Shown: positions 1-7,339, counted from the first letter of the stretch. The stretch is DNA of 10,168 nt from Bacteroidales bacterium (GCA_013314865.1 JABUEV010000053.1:1-10168), one strand, 5' to 3'. Numbers and translations are program-made. Notes: generated by a model from the sequence alone, not told the origin.

Positions 1-1
1 T

Positions 2-1024
2 CTGAGTGAAAATGAAACATGGGCAGTGGTTGAATTTCTGCTTACCCACCCTAATGTTTATGTGGTCAATTCAATGGATACAAGTGTGCCTATGCACCTC
101 AGACCTCCGTCAACTTCACCGTCGGAAGAAAGAATGTACCCTGAAGATCTGGAATGGTACCGGATTTTTGATGAAGCAGGAAAGAAAATCACGGGTTATG
201 AACGTGCCGGAGATGTATATAATGACTATGGCGATGGAAATCCGCTTTTCGGACATGGGCCTGATTTCGGATACTGGTATTACGGCGCAATATGGTATGG
301 AGATGAAATATGGAACGGCGGACGTTTTAAGGATTTCAACAATGACGATAAAAAAGATCAGGCTGATATGCTGATTTGGGATGATTCGGAAAATAACGGG
401 GAAGGTTTCATGGAGTGGAAAAAATGGACTCATCCTGTCTATGGTGAAATAGAACTTGGTGGTTTTGATCCGAAATTCTTTTCACAGAATCCCCCGGCCG
501 CCTTCCTCAATAAATGGGCCGGAAATCAGGCTTTTTTTAACCTTGAAATGGCAAAGGCCCTCCCACTGCTCGAGTGGGAAAACCTGGAAGTGAAAAAGAT
601 AAAATCATACAAAGCTGATTCGGCCGACTATCAGATTACGGTTAGCTTCAGAAACAAGGGACGGTTTCCCACTGCCCTGAAACAGGCATGGCTGGTTAAA
701 ATTGTGAAAGAAGACATGGTGACTCTTGATTTTGATACTGCAGGATTTCCGAAAGGAAAACCTCTTTTCAGGGAGATATCTGAAAAGAAAAAGGAAGTAA
801 AAAGGGAAGATGCAGATCGTTATAGAGATGAAGAACAGCGGACTGCCGTATTTTCAGTTACAAAAAAAGTCCCGTTTACAGCCGGAGGCAGTGTTACACA
901 GACGGTTTTCAGACTTAGGTTTTTTGGAGACCGTGAGGTAAAGGGAAAGGCAAATGTTATTTCCACAAGAGGGGGTGTCTTAAAAGATAAGAATTTTATA
1001 ATTCAGCCGTACATAAACAGATAG
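2..1024 (+). CDS. M14-family zinc carboxypeptidase-like protein, C-terminal part (5' end outside window)
   Basis: The frame is open from base 2 to a TAG at 1022-1024, so the start and the HxxE zinc-binding motif of the family lie upstream. The visible part matches the second half of the M14 fold in large Bacteroidota/Gemmatimonadota peptidases. It shows an LRPP segment at 98-109, then a long Tyr/Trp-rich stretch ending in YGDEIW, whose Glu (305-307) fits the catalytic glutamate. After that come WTHPVYGEIELGG (about 425-463) and an NPP motif. The last ~130 residues form a beta-rich domain with a FRNKGRFPTAL segment, resembling the Ig-like tail seen after M14 domains. The protein would be secreted if it is like its relatives, but the signal peptide is not in view. 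One oddity is that the segment expected to carry the third zinc ligand reads MDTS, with Asp where the family has His. Family assignment is from recalled motif patterns; activity is doubtful. Confidence 0.65.
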   Translation: MSENETWAVVEFLLTHPNVYVVNSMDTSVPMHLRPPSTSPSEERMYPEDLEWYRIFDEAGKKITGYERAGDVYNDYGDGNPLFGHGPDFGYWYYGAIWYGDEIWNGGRFKDFNNDDKKDQADMLIWDDSENNGEGFMEWKKWTHPVYGEIELGGFDPKFFSQNPPAAFLNKWAGNQAFFNLEMAKALPLLEWENLEVKKIKSYKADSADYQITVSFRNKGRFPTALKQAWLVKIVKEDMVTLDFDTAGFPKGKPLFREISEKKKEVKREDADRYRDEEQRTAVFSVTKKVPFTAGGSVTQTVFRLRFFGDREVKGKANVISTRGGVLKDKNFIIQPYINR

Positions 1025-1140
1025 AACCGGATCGGCCCTCGCAAGTTGCCTGAAATAAAGGTGAGAAAGAATTCCCGGACGAGATCGTTTAAAATCTGTT
1101 ATGATTGAAAGGCTAAAATGATTATCAGGGGCAACCAGAT

Positions 1141-2070
1141 TCAGGTCTGTCGGCTATAAATGTCATTCAGAGCACTGCGGAGATCCGGAAATTCAAAACT
1201 GTAACCTGCTGAAAGTATCTTTTCAGCCGAAACCCTGTTCCCTTTAATTACAATATCAGCCATTTCTCCCAGCAGTAATTTTACCATAAATCCGGGAACC
1301 GGCGGCAGGATTATTTTCCGGTGATTCACTGAAGCCAGCTCTTTCATGAATTCATTATGCGTCACATTTTCGGGAGCAACTGCATTATATGCCCCGCTCA
1401 TTTGTGTATCCTCTAATGCTTTGAAGTAGATTCTGCAAAGGTCAGAAATGTGAATCCACGGCATATACTGTCTGCCGCTGCCCATACGTATCACAAGTCC
1501 ATACCTGAAAGGCCTGGAGAGTTGCTCGAGGATGCCTCCGTTTCCGGCAAGTACCACTCCGGTTCTGATTTTCACCGTGCGGATCCCTTCAGCACTGAAT
1601 TTGTCAGCTGCTTCCTCCCATCTCTTACAAACCATCCCCAGAAAATCATTGCCCGGAGGATCATTTTCATCAAAAGACTTAGCATTTACTGCAGTACCGT
1701 AATAACCAGTGCCTGATGCAGAAATAAAAGCACTGAGCCCGATATTGTTTTTTTTGACAATGTCAAAGAGAAATTTTGCTGAATCTTCCCGGCTTGAAAG
1801 TATTTCGCTTTTTCTTTTTCGAGTCCATCTTTTCTCACCTATTCCTGCACCGGCAAGATGAATTATATAATCAAATTCACCTGTCAGAGCATGGTCAGCA
1901 ATCTTTTTTTCCGGATCCCATCTGTAAACACGAACCCTTCCGAACTGACCTGATTTTCTTGACAGGTGTGAAACAGTGTACCCTTTTTCGAGAAGCAGTG
2001 AGGTGAGATGCATGCCTATCAGTCCACTGCCGCCTGATATCAGAACGCTTTTTGACTTTCCCGGATGCAT
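1141..2070 (-). CDS. TIGR01777-family NAD(P)-dependent epimerase (YfcH/SDR39U1-like)
   Basis: This is an atypical extended short-chain dehydrogenase/reductase of 309 residues. From the N-terminus it has a Rossmann dinucleotide-binding motif GGSGLIG (residues 13-19), a WDP motif (about 51-53), and the family hallmark LAGAGIGEKRWT (72-83). The active-site region SASGTGYYG (117-125) has the catalytic-type tyrosine, and PWIHISDL follows at 204-211. The C-terminal DUF1731-type segment, with GNRVSAEKIL and an SFEFPDLRSAL ending, closes the protein. Known members bind NADP, but their substrate is not established, so no reaction is assigned. The frame extends upstream to a TTG at 2091, but the ATG at 2070 is preferred: a -7 promoter box overlaps the TTG, and the ATG leaves the usual short lead before the Rossmann strand. 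The gene converges on the M14 gene and diverges from pfk. Confidence 0.9.
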   Translation of the reverse strand: MHPGKSKSVLISGGSGLIGMHLTSLLLEKGYTVSHLSRKSGQFGRVRVYRWDPEKKIADHALTGEFDYIIHLAGAGIGEKRWTRKRKSEILSSREDSAKFLFDIVKKNNIGLSAFISASGTGYYGTAVNAKSFDENDPPGNDFLGMVCKRWEEAADKFSAEGIRTVKIRTGVVLAGNGGILEQLSRPFRYGLVIRMGSGRQYMPWIHISDLCRIYFKALEDTQMSGAYNAVAPENVTHNEFMKELASVNHRKIILPPVPGFMVKLLLGEMADIVIKGNRVSAEKILSAGYSFEFPDLRSALNDIYSRQT

Positions 2071-2088
2071 TATAGTGGTTTTAATACT

Positions 2089-2096
2089 CAAAGCTA
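2089..2096 (-). promoter_or_regulatory. Candidate Bacteroidota -7 box (TAGCTTTG) for the epimerase gene
   Basis: Read on the minus strand this is TAGCTTTG, an exact match to the Bacteroidota -7 consensus TAnnTTTG. It lies 18 bases before the ATG at 2070, giving a leader of roughly a dozen bases. No TTTG was found at the expected -33 distance, so the call rests on the -7 box and its position. The box overlaps the alternative TTG start at 2091, which argues against that start. Confidence 0.45.
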
Positions 2097-2100
2097 ATAT

Positions 2101-2133
2101 TTTGTAAGCAGAATAATAGCTGATTGATGTTTG
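2101..2133 (+). promoter_or_regulatory. Candidate promoter for pfk (TTTG, 21-base spacer, GATGTTTG)
   Basis: A TTTG at 2101-2104 is followed after 21 bases by GATGTTTG at 2126-2133, which matches the TAnnTTTG -7 consensus except for its first base. Order and spacing fit the Bacteroidota -33/-7 arrangement. Transcription would start near 2138-2140 and leave an A-rich leader of about 40 bases before the pfk ATG. The site is in the divergent gap and lies back to back with the epimerase -7 box. The imperfect -7 element keeps confidence modest. Confidence 0.35.
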
Positions 2134-2180
2134 AAAAAAAATTAAAATGATTTACATTAGGGGTCTTAAAAAATCATAAA

Positions 2181-3413
2181 ATGGTATCAAAAAAAAAGTC
2201 TAAGATTATGGTAAATGTGAAAACGACAAAGGGAGTAATAGCCATTTTAACCGGAGGAGGAGATGTTCCTGGTCTTAATCCAGCAATAAGGGCGGTTACT
2301 ATTCGTGCCAACAGGGAAGGTTACAAGGTAATCGGACTTCGGAGAGGATGGGCTGGCATTACGGAAATCATTAGGGATCACAAGGCAGATAACAGCAATT
2401 GTTATCAGATACTGACAGATGATATAGTTAACAAGGCCGGACGAACGGGAGGAACTTTCCTTCATACTTCCAGGACCAGGCCGAGTCACATGAAAAGGGA
2501 ATCTGTGCCCGAGCATCTTCGTGATACCTATAATGATGAGATCAATGATCTGACGCCTGAAGTCATTAAAAATCTTGAATGGCTTGGGGTGGATTATCTT
2601 ATCCCGATAGGAGGGGATGACACTCTCAGTTACGGAGTTCATCTCTACAAACAGGGAGTTAAAGTTGTTGCCATTCCAAAGACAATGGACAACGACGTTC
2701 CGGGAACTGATTATTGCATCGGATTCAGCACATGCGTAACCAGAACCATACAGATGACCAATTCACTCAGGACTTCAGCAGGCTCACATGAAAGGTTCCT
2801 GGTGCTGGAGGTTTTCGGACGCTATGCCGGTTTTACAGCAATGCTTCCCACAATGGCCGGCGCTGCCAACAGATGTGTTATCCCGGAATATAAATTTGAT
2901 ATCGAACTTCTTGCCAAGCTTCTGGTGGAGGACAGAAACAGCAATCCAAGCAAATATTCAGTCGTTCTTGTATCTGAGGGAGCAATGTTTGAAGGCGGCG
3001 AAATGGTCTTTGCCGACCAGGAGAGAGACGCTTACGGACATGCAAAACTCGGAGGGATTGGAGATCTTGTCTCCGACGAGCTTAAGAAACTTTCACCAAA
3101 ATTCAATAACGGAAAAACCATTAATGTCATTAACCAGAAACTTGGCTACATGGTCAGGGGAGGTGATCCCGATGCTCTTGATTCCATTGTGCCGATGGCC
3201 TATGGAAACCTTGCCCTCGACCTTATACTGAAAGGTGTTCACGGCAGAATAGTAGTCCTTAAAAACGGCAGGTACGATAATGTTCCGATTGACGTGGTAA
3301 CAGCTTCAAAGAAAGTTGTTAAAGTGTCAGAACATTACAATATCGAAAGATTAAGGCCTTATTACCACAGCTTTGAAATGAAGCCGTTCCTGCTGATGGC
3401 ATCGGACAATTAA
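2181..3413 (+). CDS. 6-phosphofructokinase, predicted pyrophosphate-dependent
   Basis: This glycolytic enzyme phosphorylates fructose 6-phosphate at C1 to fructose 1,6-bisphosphate in the cytoplasm. The 410-residue protein shows the family landmarks in order. TGGGDVPGLN (24-33) is the phosphate-donor loop, GGDDT is at 144-148, PKTMDND (166-172) carries catalytic Asp170, and EVFGRYAG (210-217) binds the sugar phosphate. The donor-specificity positions equivalent to E. coli Gly104 and Gly124 are Asp147 and Lys167, the pair known for PPi-dependent enzymes, so the reaction may be reversible and PPi-driven. It is longer than the ~320-residue bacterial ATP enzyme, with an insertion around residues 90-125. 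Start: ATG 2181 has no Shine-Dalgarno but an A-rich lead; a second in-frame ATG lies at residue 10, and both are plausible. A hairpin terminator follows, so it is probably monocistronic. Confidence 0.93.
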   Translation: MVSKKKSKIMVNVKTTKGVIAILTGGGDVPGLNPAIRAVTIRANREGYKVIGLRRGWAGITEIIRDHKADNSNCYQILTDDIVNKAGRTGGTFLHTSRTRPSHMKRESVPEHLRDTYNDEINDLTPEVIKNLEWLGVDYLIPIGGDDTLSYGVHLYKQGVKVVAIPKTMDNDVPGTDYCIGFSTCVTRTIQMTNSLRTSAGSHERFLVLEVFGRYAGFTAMLPTMAGAANRCVIPEYKFDIELLAKLLVEDRNSNPSKYSVVLVSEGAMFEGGEMVFADQERDAYGHAKLGGIGDLVSDELKKLSPKFNNGKTINVINQKLGYMVRGGDPDALDSIVPMAYGNLALDLILKGVHGRIVVLKNGRYDNVPIDVVTASKKVVKVSEHYNIERLRPYYHSFEMKPFLLMASDN

Positions 3414-3434
3414 CCGGATGACAATTCACCTATT

Positions 3435-3475
3435 AGCATAGAGACGCCTGCTATGACGTCTCTTTGCTGTTTTAA
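3435..3475 (+). terminator. Hairpin terminator after pfk
   Basis: The arms AGCATAGAGACG (3435-3446) and CGTCTCTTTGCT (3457-3468) pair over 12 positions with one T/T mismatch, around a 10-base loop. GTTTTAAAT follows. The stem starts 21 bases after the pfk stop, as expected for an intrinsic terminator, although the T run is short. It ends just before the rsgA start, so rsgA needs readthrough or a promoter not recognised here. Confidence 0.7.
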
Positions 3476-3484
3476 ATAAACAGA

Positions 3485-4411
3485 TTGGGAACAGGTATAG
3501 TAATTAAATCTGTCGGCAGCCGATACAGGGTCATTTGTGAGGACGGCGCTGTGTTTGACTGTACACTCAAAGGCAGGATGAGGGTAAAGGATATCAAAAC
3601 CACAAATCCTGTTGCTGTCGGAGATAATGTACTTATTGAGACTGACAGTAAAAATCTTACGGGAGTAATTGTTGAAGTCCTCGACAGGAAAAACTATATA
3701 CTCAGAAAATCTTCAAATCTCTCAAAACAGTCCCAGATAATTGCAGCCAACATCGATCAGGCACTCCTGATGGTTACCATTGCATTTCCTGAAACCCTTC
3801 CGGAATTCATTGACAGGTACCTGGTAACCGCTGAGGCTTACAGAATTCCTGTAGTCCTGCTTATTAACAAAACAGATCTCTACAGCGATGAGGAAATTGA
3901 AAAAATGGAGTACATGATATCTGTTTATGAAAAAGTGGGATACCCTTGCCGGAAACTGTCACTTAAAACTGGTGATGGCCTGAATGAGATCAAAACTGAT
4001 ATCAAGGACAAAATAAGCCTCCTCTCCGGCAATTCAGGAGTTGGAAAATCTTCACTTATAAATGCGCTCCACCCCGGACTGAACCTGAAAACAGAGGAAA
4101 TATCGTCATATCACAAGCAGGGAAAACATGTCACAACTTTCCCTGAAATGTTCAAAATGCCTTTTGGAGGCTTTGTTATCGACACCCCCGGAATAAGGGG
4201 ATTCGGAGTGGTTGACATGGAAAGAAATGAAATATATCATTTTTTCCCGGAAATATTCAATATCTCAAAACAGTGCCGCTTTTACAACTGCCTTCATCTC
4301 AATGAACCGGGCTGTGCTGTGATTCAAGCTGTCGAAGACGGACTGATTGACATAAACCGGTACAGAAGCTACTGGAATATTATTAATGACGAAAATCGTA
4401 AATACAGATAA
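3485..4411 (+). CDS. rsgA: Ribosome small subunit-dependent GTPase RsgA (YjeQ)
   Basis: RsgA is a circularly permuted GTPase that acts in late 30S subunit maturation at the decoding centre. The 308-residue protein has an N-terminal OB-fold (about 1-70) and then GTPase motifs in the permuted order. G4 NKTD is at 128-131, P-loop GNSGVGKSS at 182-190, HVTTF (switch I/G2 region) at 215-219 and G3 DTPG at 233-236. The C-terminal zinc-binding motif uses C264, C269, H271 and C277 (CRFYNC then H and C). Length is normal for the family. The start is TTG at 3485: an in-frame stop lies at 3473-3475, no ATG occurs between, and the first internal ATG (residue 32) would remove half of the OB-fold. It follows the pfk terminator and precedes the hybrid kinase gene by 53 bases on the same strand. 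Confidence 0.95.
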   Translation: MGTGIVIKSVGSRYRVICEDGAVFDCTLKGRMRVKDIKTTNPVAVGDNVLIETDSKNLTGVIVEVLDRKNYILRKSSNLSKQSQIIAANIDQALLMVTIAFPETLPEFIDRYLVTAEAYRIPVVLLINKTDLYSDEEIEKMEYMISVYEKVGYPCRKLSLKTGDGLNEIKTDIKDKISLLSGNSGVGKSSLINALHPGLNLKTEEISSYHKQGKHVTTFPEMFKMPFGGFVIDTPGIRGFGVVDMERNEIYHFFPEIFNISKQCRFYNCLHLNEPGCAVIQAVEDGLIDINRYRSYWNIINDENRKYR

Positions 4412-4423
4412 AATACGTTATAA

Positions 4424-4451
4424 TATATACCGTTTCTTTCTTTGGTATATA
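4424..4451. repeat. AT-rich inverted repeat between rsgA and the hybrid kinase gene
   Basis: TATATACC (4424-4431) and GGTATATA (4444-4451) are perfect 8-base inverted arms around a 12-base pyrimidine-rich spacer (GTTTCTTTCTTT). The repeat sits 12 bases after the rsgA stop and ends 13 bases before the kinase ATG. It could be a weak rsgA terminator, an operator, or a structure affecting kinase translation; the sequence does not decide. The stem is AT-rich and could be chance. Confidence 0.35.
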
Positions 4452-4464
4452 AAACCGTGTCTGG

Positions 4465-7281
4465 ATGAAAAAGGTTCTGTTGACGGTCTGTTCAGCATTT
4501 CTGATACTGATAATATTTCACATTTTCTTTTATAAGAGCCTGTATCAGAAGCAGATAACTTATGTTACAGAACTTCTCGACAGACAGGTACGAATTGTTG
4601 GCAATTCTGTCGATAATGCAAACAATAATTTCATCAGTGATCTTAACGAAATAGTTTTCTCGGGGGATATTGCTCAATTTTTCTCAAGCTCTGAACACCA
4701 GAGGAGATCCCGTGAAAGTCTCAGGCTCTTTTATTCCAAATACGGCGATTTTGTTTCGGGTATCAAACTGTTTGACTCAAACAAAAACGAATTCACCCTG
4801 AAAAAGGAAGCAAATGAATGGCTTGAACAAACCTTTGTTCTCCATGTTCAGGAGGAACTGACGACAACTGAAAAACTGACATATTCAAACAGAAAATTTG
4901 AATATTTTCTCCCGGTTTACACTAATGACGCTGCAATAATGAATATTGTTGTGAGCGTGGACTACCAGAAATATTTCAATGAGATATTTTCTGCCTTTAA
5001 TCTTAAAGATTACCAGTGGCAATGGGTTATAGGTGAAGAGGGTAATATTATTTACACCAATAACGAATTCAGGAAGATACTTACAGGTCTTGAAAGAATC
5101 ACGGGTGAAATCAGTGAAGGCTATTCAGGAAATCTGATTCACAAGGCTGAAACCGGATCTGGAATCCTGCAGGTTGTCTCATCATATTATTCGACCCAGC
5201 TTTTGCAGAGAGACATCGGAATTGTATTTTCCTCTCCCACAAATGTCTTTCAGAAATACATTGTCAGAAACTCAATCTTATCAGGCCTCGGGACCATTCT
5301 TATACTGTCGGCTGTGGTGTTTGTATTTGCAAGGAATCTTAAATTACGGGGAGAAGAGATCAGGAGGCTAAAGGAGTCGGAAAGAATGTTGTTCCGTCTT
5401 ATTGAAGAGATGCCTGCAGGTGTAATAATATATAATAAGTCAAGGGAAATCCTCAAGGCAAATAAAATTGCCGCCGGCTATTATTCCTATAATGATGAGG
5501 CAGATATGAAAGGGAAGATTTATCCTGAATATTCCCCTTCCGACAGCAGTAGTTATTATTCAAGGTATCCCGGAGGAAATTTCAGTCCTGAACAGTTTAT
5601 AATCCTTAAAAAAGAGATTGGGGAAACAGTTCTTTTCAGAAACAGCATTCCTGTCAGTTTTATGGGAGAGGATGCAACTCTTGAAATGCTGGTGGATGTT
5701 ACAATGCTTGAGTCGGCAAGAAAACAGGAAGTTCAGTCAAATATCGCAAAATCGGAGTTTCTTGCGCGCATGAGTTATGAAATAAGAACTCCGATGAATG
5801 GTATAATAGGCATGACAGACATACTGAGCCGTCAGGTATTGCCTCCTGAAGTGAAGGACATAGTAAATCTGCTTCGGAGATCAACAGAAGTTCTTCTAAA
5901 TATTGTCAACGACATACTTGACTTTTCCAAAATGGAAGCCGGAAAAATGATACTCGATGAAGTGCCGTTTAATCTGAGGGAGGAAATTGTTTATTGCTAT
6001 GACCTTGCAAGAAAAACTATAGATGAAAAGATCCTGAATATAAATCTTGAAGTACAGGAAACAATACCTGACAGAGTCATCGGGGATCCGTCAAGACTCA
6101 GACAAATTCTAAGCAATCTCTTGAATCATTCTGTAAGCAATACTAATGAAGGTGTAATTAATCTTATATGCAGACTGAAGGAAAAGAGCAGTTCAAAAAT
6201 GGTACTGGAGTTTGAGATATCAGACACTGGAAAGTCATTTGACAAGGCAAGCCTTAAGAAAATTTTCGGAGAATATGTTACATCTGACCCAAGAAATTTA
6301 GGTGAAGGAGGCCAGGCTGGATTTAGCACTATTCTGGCACGACAGCTTATTGAACTTATGGGAGGAAGTTTCTCCGTTCAAAGCCCTTCAGGTATTGCAG
6401 GCGACAAGGGCACAAAAATATGTTTTTCCATAGTTATTCATGCAGATGAAAAGCCGCATAAAAGCCTGGTTGTCGACAAAGTACGAAGTTTTGAAGACAT
6501 AAAAACCCTAGTCATTGCCGGAGAACAGGGAAGAGATGAAGAAATACTGAACGCACTTCATAAACTGGGATTGTCAGTGAACGTAACAACATTTCAGAAG
6601 TCAACCATCAGCCAGATAAGGACAAACCTGAGCTTCCCTGATGACAGGTACAGACTGATAGTAATATTTGATGATAAAGATTTTGACGGCTTTGAACCGG
6701 CTGAATTGCTACTGGAAAATAAACTCTCCGACAAATTTGTAATAATAATGATAAGCTCCAATGACCTCAGAGGCAACTATGTAAAGAGCATATCGCTGGG
6801 AATTGATCATTATATTGTCAAACCTTTTGAAATAAGAGAGCTTTTTGAAACTATTCAGAGGAGCTTTCCTCTGGTCGACAGAAAAATTCCTGAAAACAAT
6901 AATGATAGTCTGAGAAATGACTTAAGAATACTGATTATCGAAGATAATAAGATGAATCAGAAAGTTCTGGGCACCATTCTTAAAAGCCTTGGTTACTCTT
7001 TTGATTTTGCAGATGATGGCTACTCAGGATATATACAGGCCAGGACCAGGCATTATGATATTGTTTTCATGGACCTTCTCATGCCCGAAATGGATGGCTA
7101 TGAGTCGGCAAGAAGAATTCTTGCGTTTGACAGTTCTGTTCTGATAGTCGCCTTTACGGCAGATAATCTGCCTGAGTCAAGAAAGAAGGCAGAACTTTCA
7201 GGCATAAAGGAGTTTATCTCAAAACCCGTAAGGATAGAAGACCTGAAAGCTCTTTTTGCCCGTCATTTTAAAAATAACTGA
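4465..7281 (+). CDS. Membrane-bound hybrid histidine pseudokinase with terminal receiver domain
   Basis: This 938-residue protein has a TM helix (about 4-23) and an extracytoplasmic sensor region of ~240 residues, possibly Cache-like (unproven). A second TM helix (271-289), a probable PAS domain (305-412), a HisKA-like dimerisation region (about 421-490), a HATPase-like domain (about 540-657) and two receiver domains (about 678-800 and 820-938) follow. The H box reads ARMSYEIRTP, so the phosphoacceptor His is Tyr438. The N box reads NLLNHSVSN, with His555 where Asn binds Mg-ATP. The G1 box is DTGKSF rather than DTGIGI, and the G2 box GGQAGFSTI lacks the usual glycines. Receiver 1 lacks the acidic pair. 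Receiver 2 is complete, with E826/D827, D870, T898 and K920. No HPt domain or partner response regulator is adjacent. ATG at 4465 is the only reasonable start. Autophosphorylation is therefore unlikely; a scaffold, sensor or phosphate-sink role is inferred. Confidence 0.9.
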   Translation: MKKVLLTVCSAFLILIIFHIFFYKSLYQKQITYVTELLDRQVRIVGNSVDNANNNFISDLNEIVFSGDIAQFFSSSEHQRRSRESLRLFYSKYGDFVSGIKLFDSNKNEFTLKKEANEWLEQTFVLHVQEELTTTEKLTYSNRKFEYFLPVYTNDAAIMNIVVSVDYQKYFNEIFSAFNLKDYQWQWVIGEEGNIIYTNNEFRKILTGLERITGEISEGYSGNLIHKAETGSGILQVVSSYYSTQLLQRDIGIVFSSPTNVFQKYIVRNSILSGLGTILILSAVVFVFARNLKLRGEEIRRLKESERMLFRLIEEMPAGVIIYNKSREILKANKIAAGYYSYNDEADMKGKIYPEYSPSDSSSYYSRYPGGNFSPEQFIILKKEIGETVLFRNSIPVSFMGEDATLEMLVDVTMLESARKQEVQSNIAKSEFLARMSYEIRTPMNGIIGMTDILSRQVLPPEVKDIVNLLRRSTEVLLNIVNDILDFSKMEAGKMILDEVPFNLREEIVYCYDLARKTIDEKILNINLEVQETIPDRVIGDPSRLRQILSNLLNHSVSNTNEGVINLICRLKEKSSSKMVLEFEISDTGKSFDKASLKKIFGEYVTSDPRNLGEGGQAGFSTILARQLIELMGGSFSVQSPSGIAGDKGTKICFSIVIHADEKPHKSLVVDKVRSFEDIKTLVIAGEQGRDEEILNALHKLGLSVNVTTFQKSTISQIRTNLSFPDDRYRLIVIFDDKDFDGFEPAELLLENKLSDKFVIIMISSNDLRGNYVKSISLGIDHYIVKPFEIRELFETIQRSFPLVDRKIPENNNDSLRNDLRILIIEDNKMNQKVLGTILKSLGYSFDFADDGYSGYIQARTRHYDIVFMDLLMPEMDGYESARRILAFDSSVLIVAFTADNLPESRKKAELSGIKEFISKPVRIEDLKALFARHFKNN

Positions 7282-7285
7282 AAAC

Positions 7286-7295
7286 TGAATATTCA
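7286..7295. repeat. 10-base palindrome TGAATATTCA upstream of mnmH
   Basis: TGAATATTCA is a perfect palindrome 4 bases after the hybrid kinase stop and 14 bases before the candidate mnmH -7 box. It lies near the -33 region, so it could be an operator half-site pair. A 10-base AT-rich palindrome can arise by chance in DNA of this composition. Confidence 0.2.
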
Positions 7296-7309
7296 TCAGG
7301 TACTTTGAT

Positions 7310-7317
7310 TATGTTTG
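7310..7317 (+). promoter_or_regulatory. Candidate Bacteroidota -7 box (TATGTTTG) for mnmH
   Basis: TATGTTTG matches TAnnTTTG exactly and lies 22 bases before the ATG at 7340 and 37 before the ATG at 7355. No clear TTTG is present at the -33 distance. It suggests mnmH is transcribed separately from the hybrid kinase gene upstream. Confidence 0.4.
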
Positions 7318-7339
7318 CAGCCTGAGTTTCATCTAATAC

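Noticed and set aside
425..463. The GEIELGG motif as the site of the M14 catalytic glutamate
   Set aside because: The Glu in GDEIW upstream better fits the position and context of the family's catalytic residue; GEIELGG looks like a separate conserved segment downstream.
1025..1140. Possible terminator or small RNA between the convergent M14 and epimerase genes, including GTTGCC/GGCAAC arms
   Set aside because: The arms are only 6 bases and about 80 bases apart, with no T run; no compact hairpin was found in this gap.
2247..2642. Minus-strand 131-codon open frame inside pfk
   Set aside because: It lies antisense within a strongly supported phosphofructokinase and shows no recognisable motif; it is a coding shadow.
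2788..3231. Plus-strand 147-codon open frame overlapping pfk in another frame
   Set aside because: The frame overlapping it has continuous PFK family motifs; the composition of the alternative product has no domain character.
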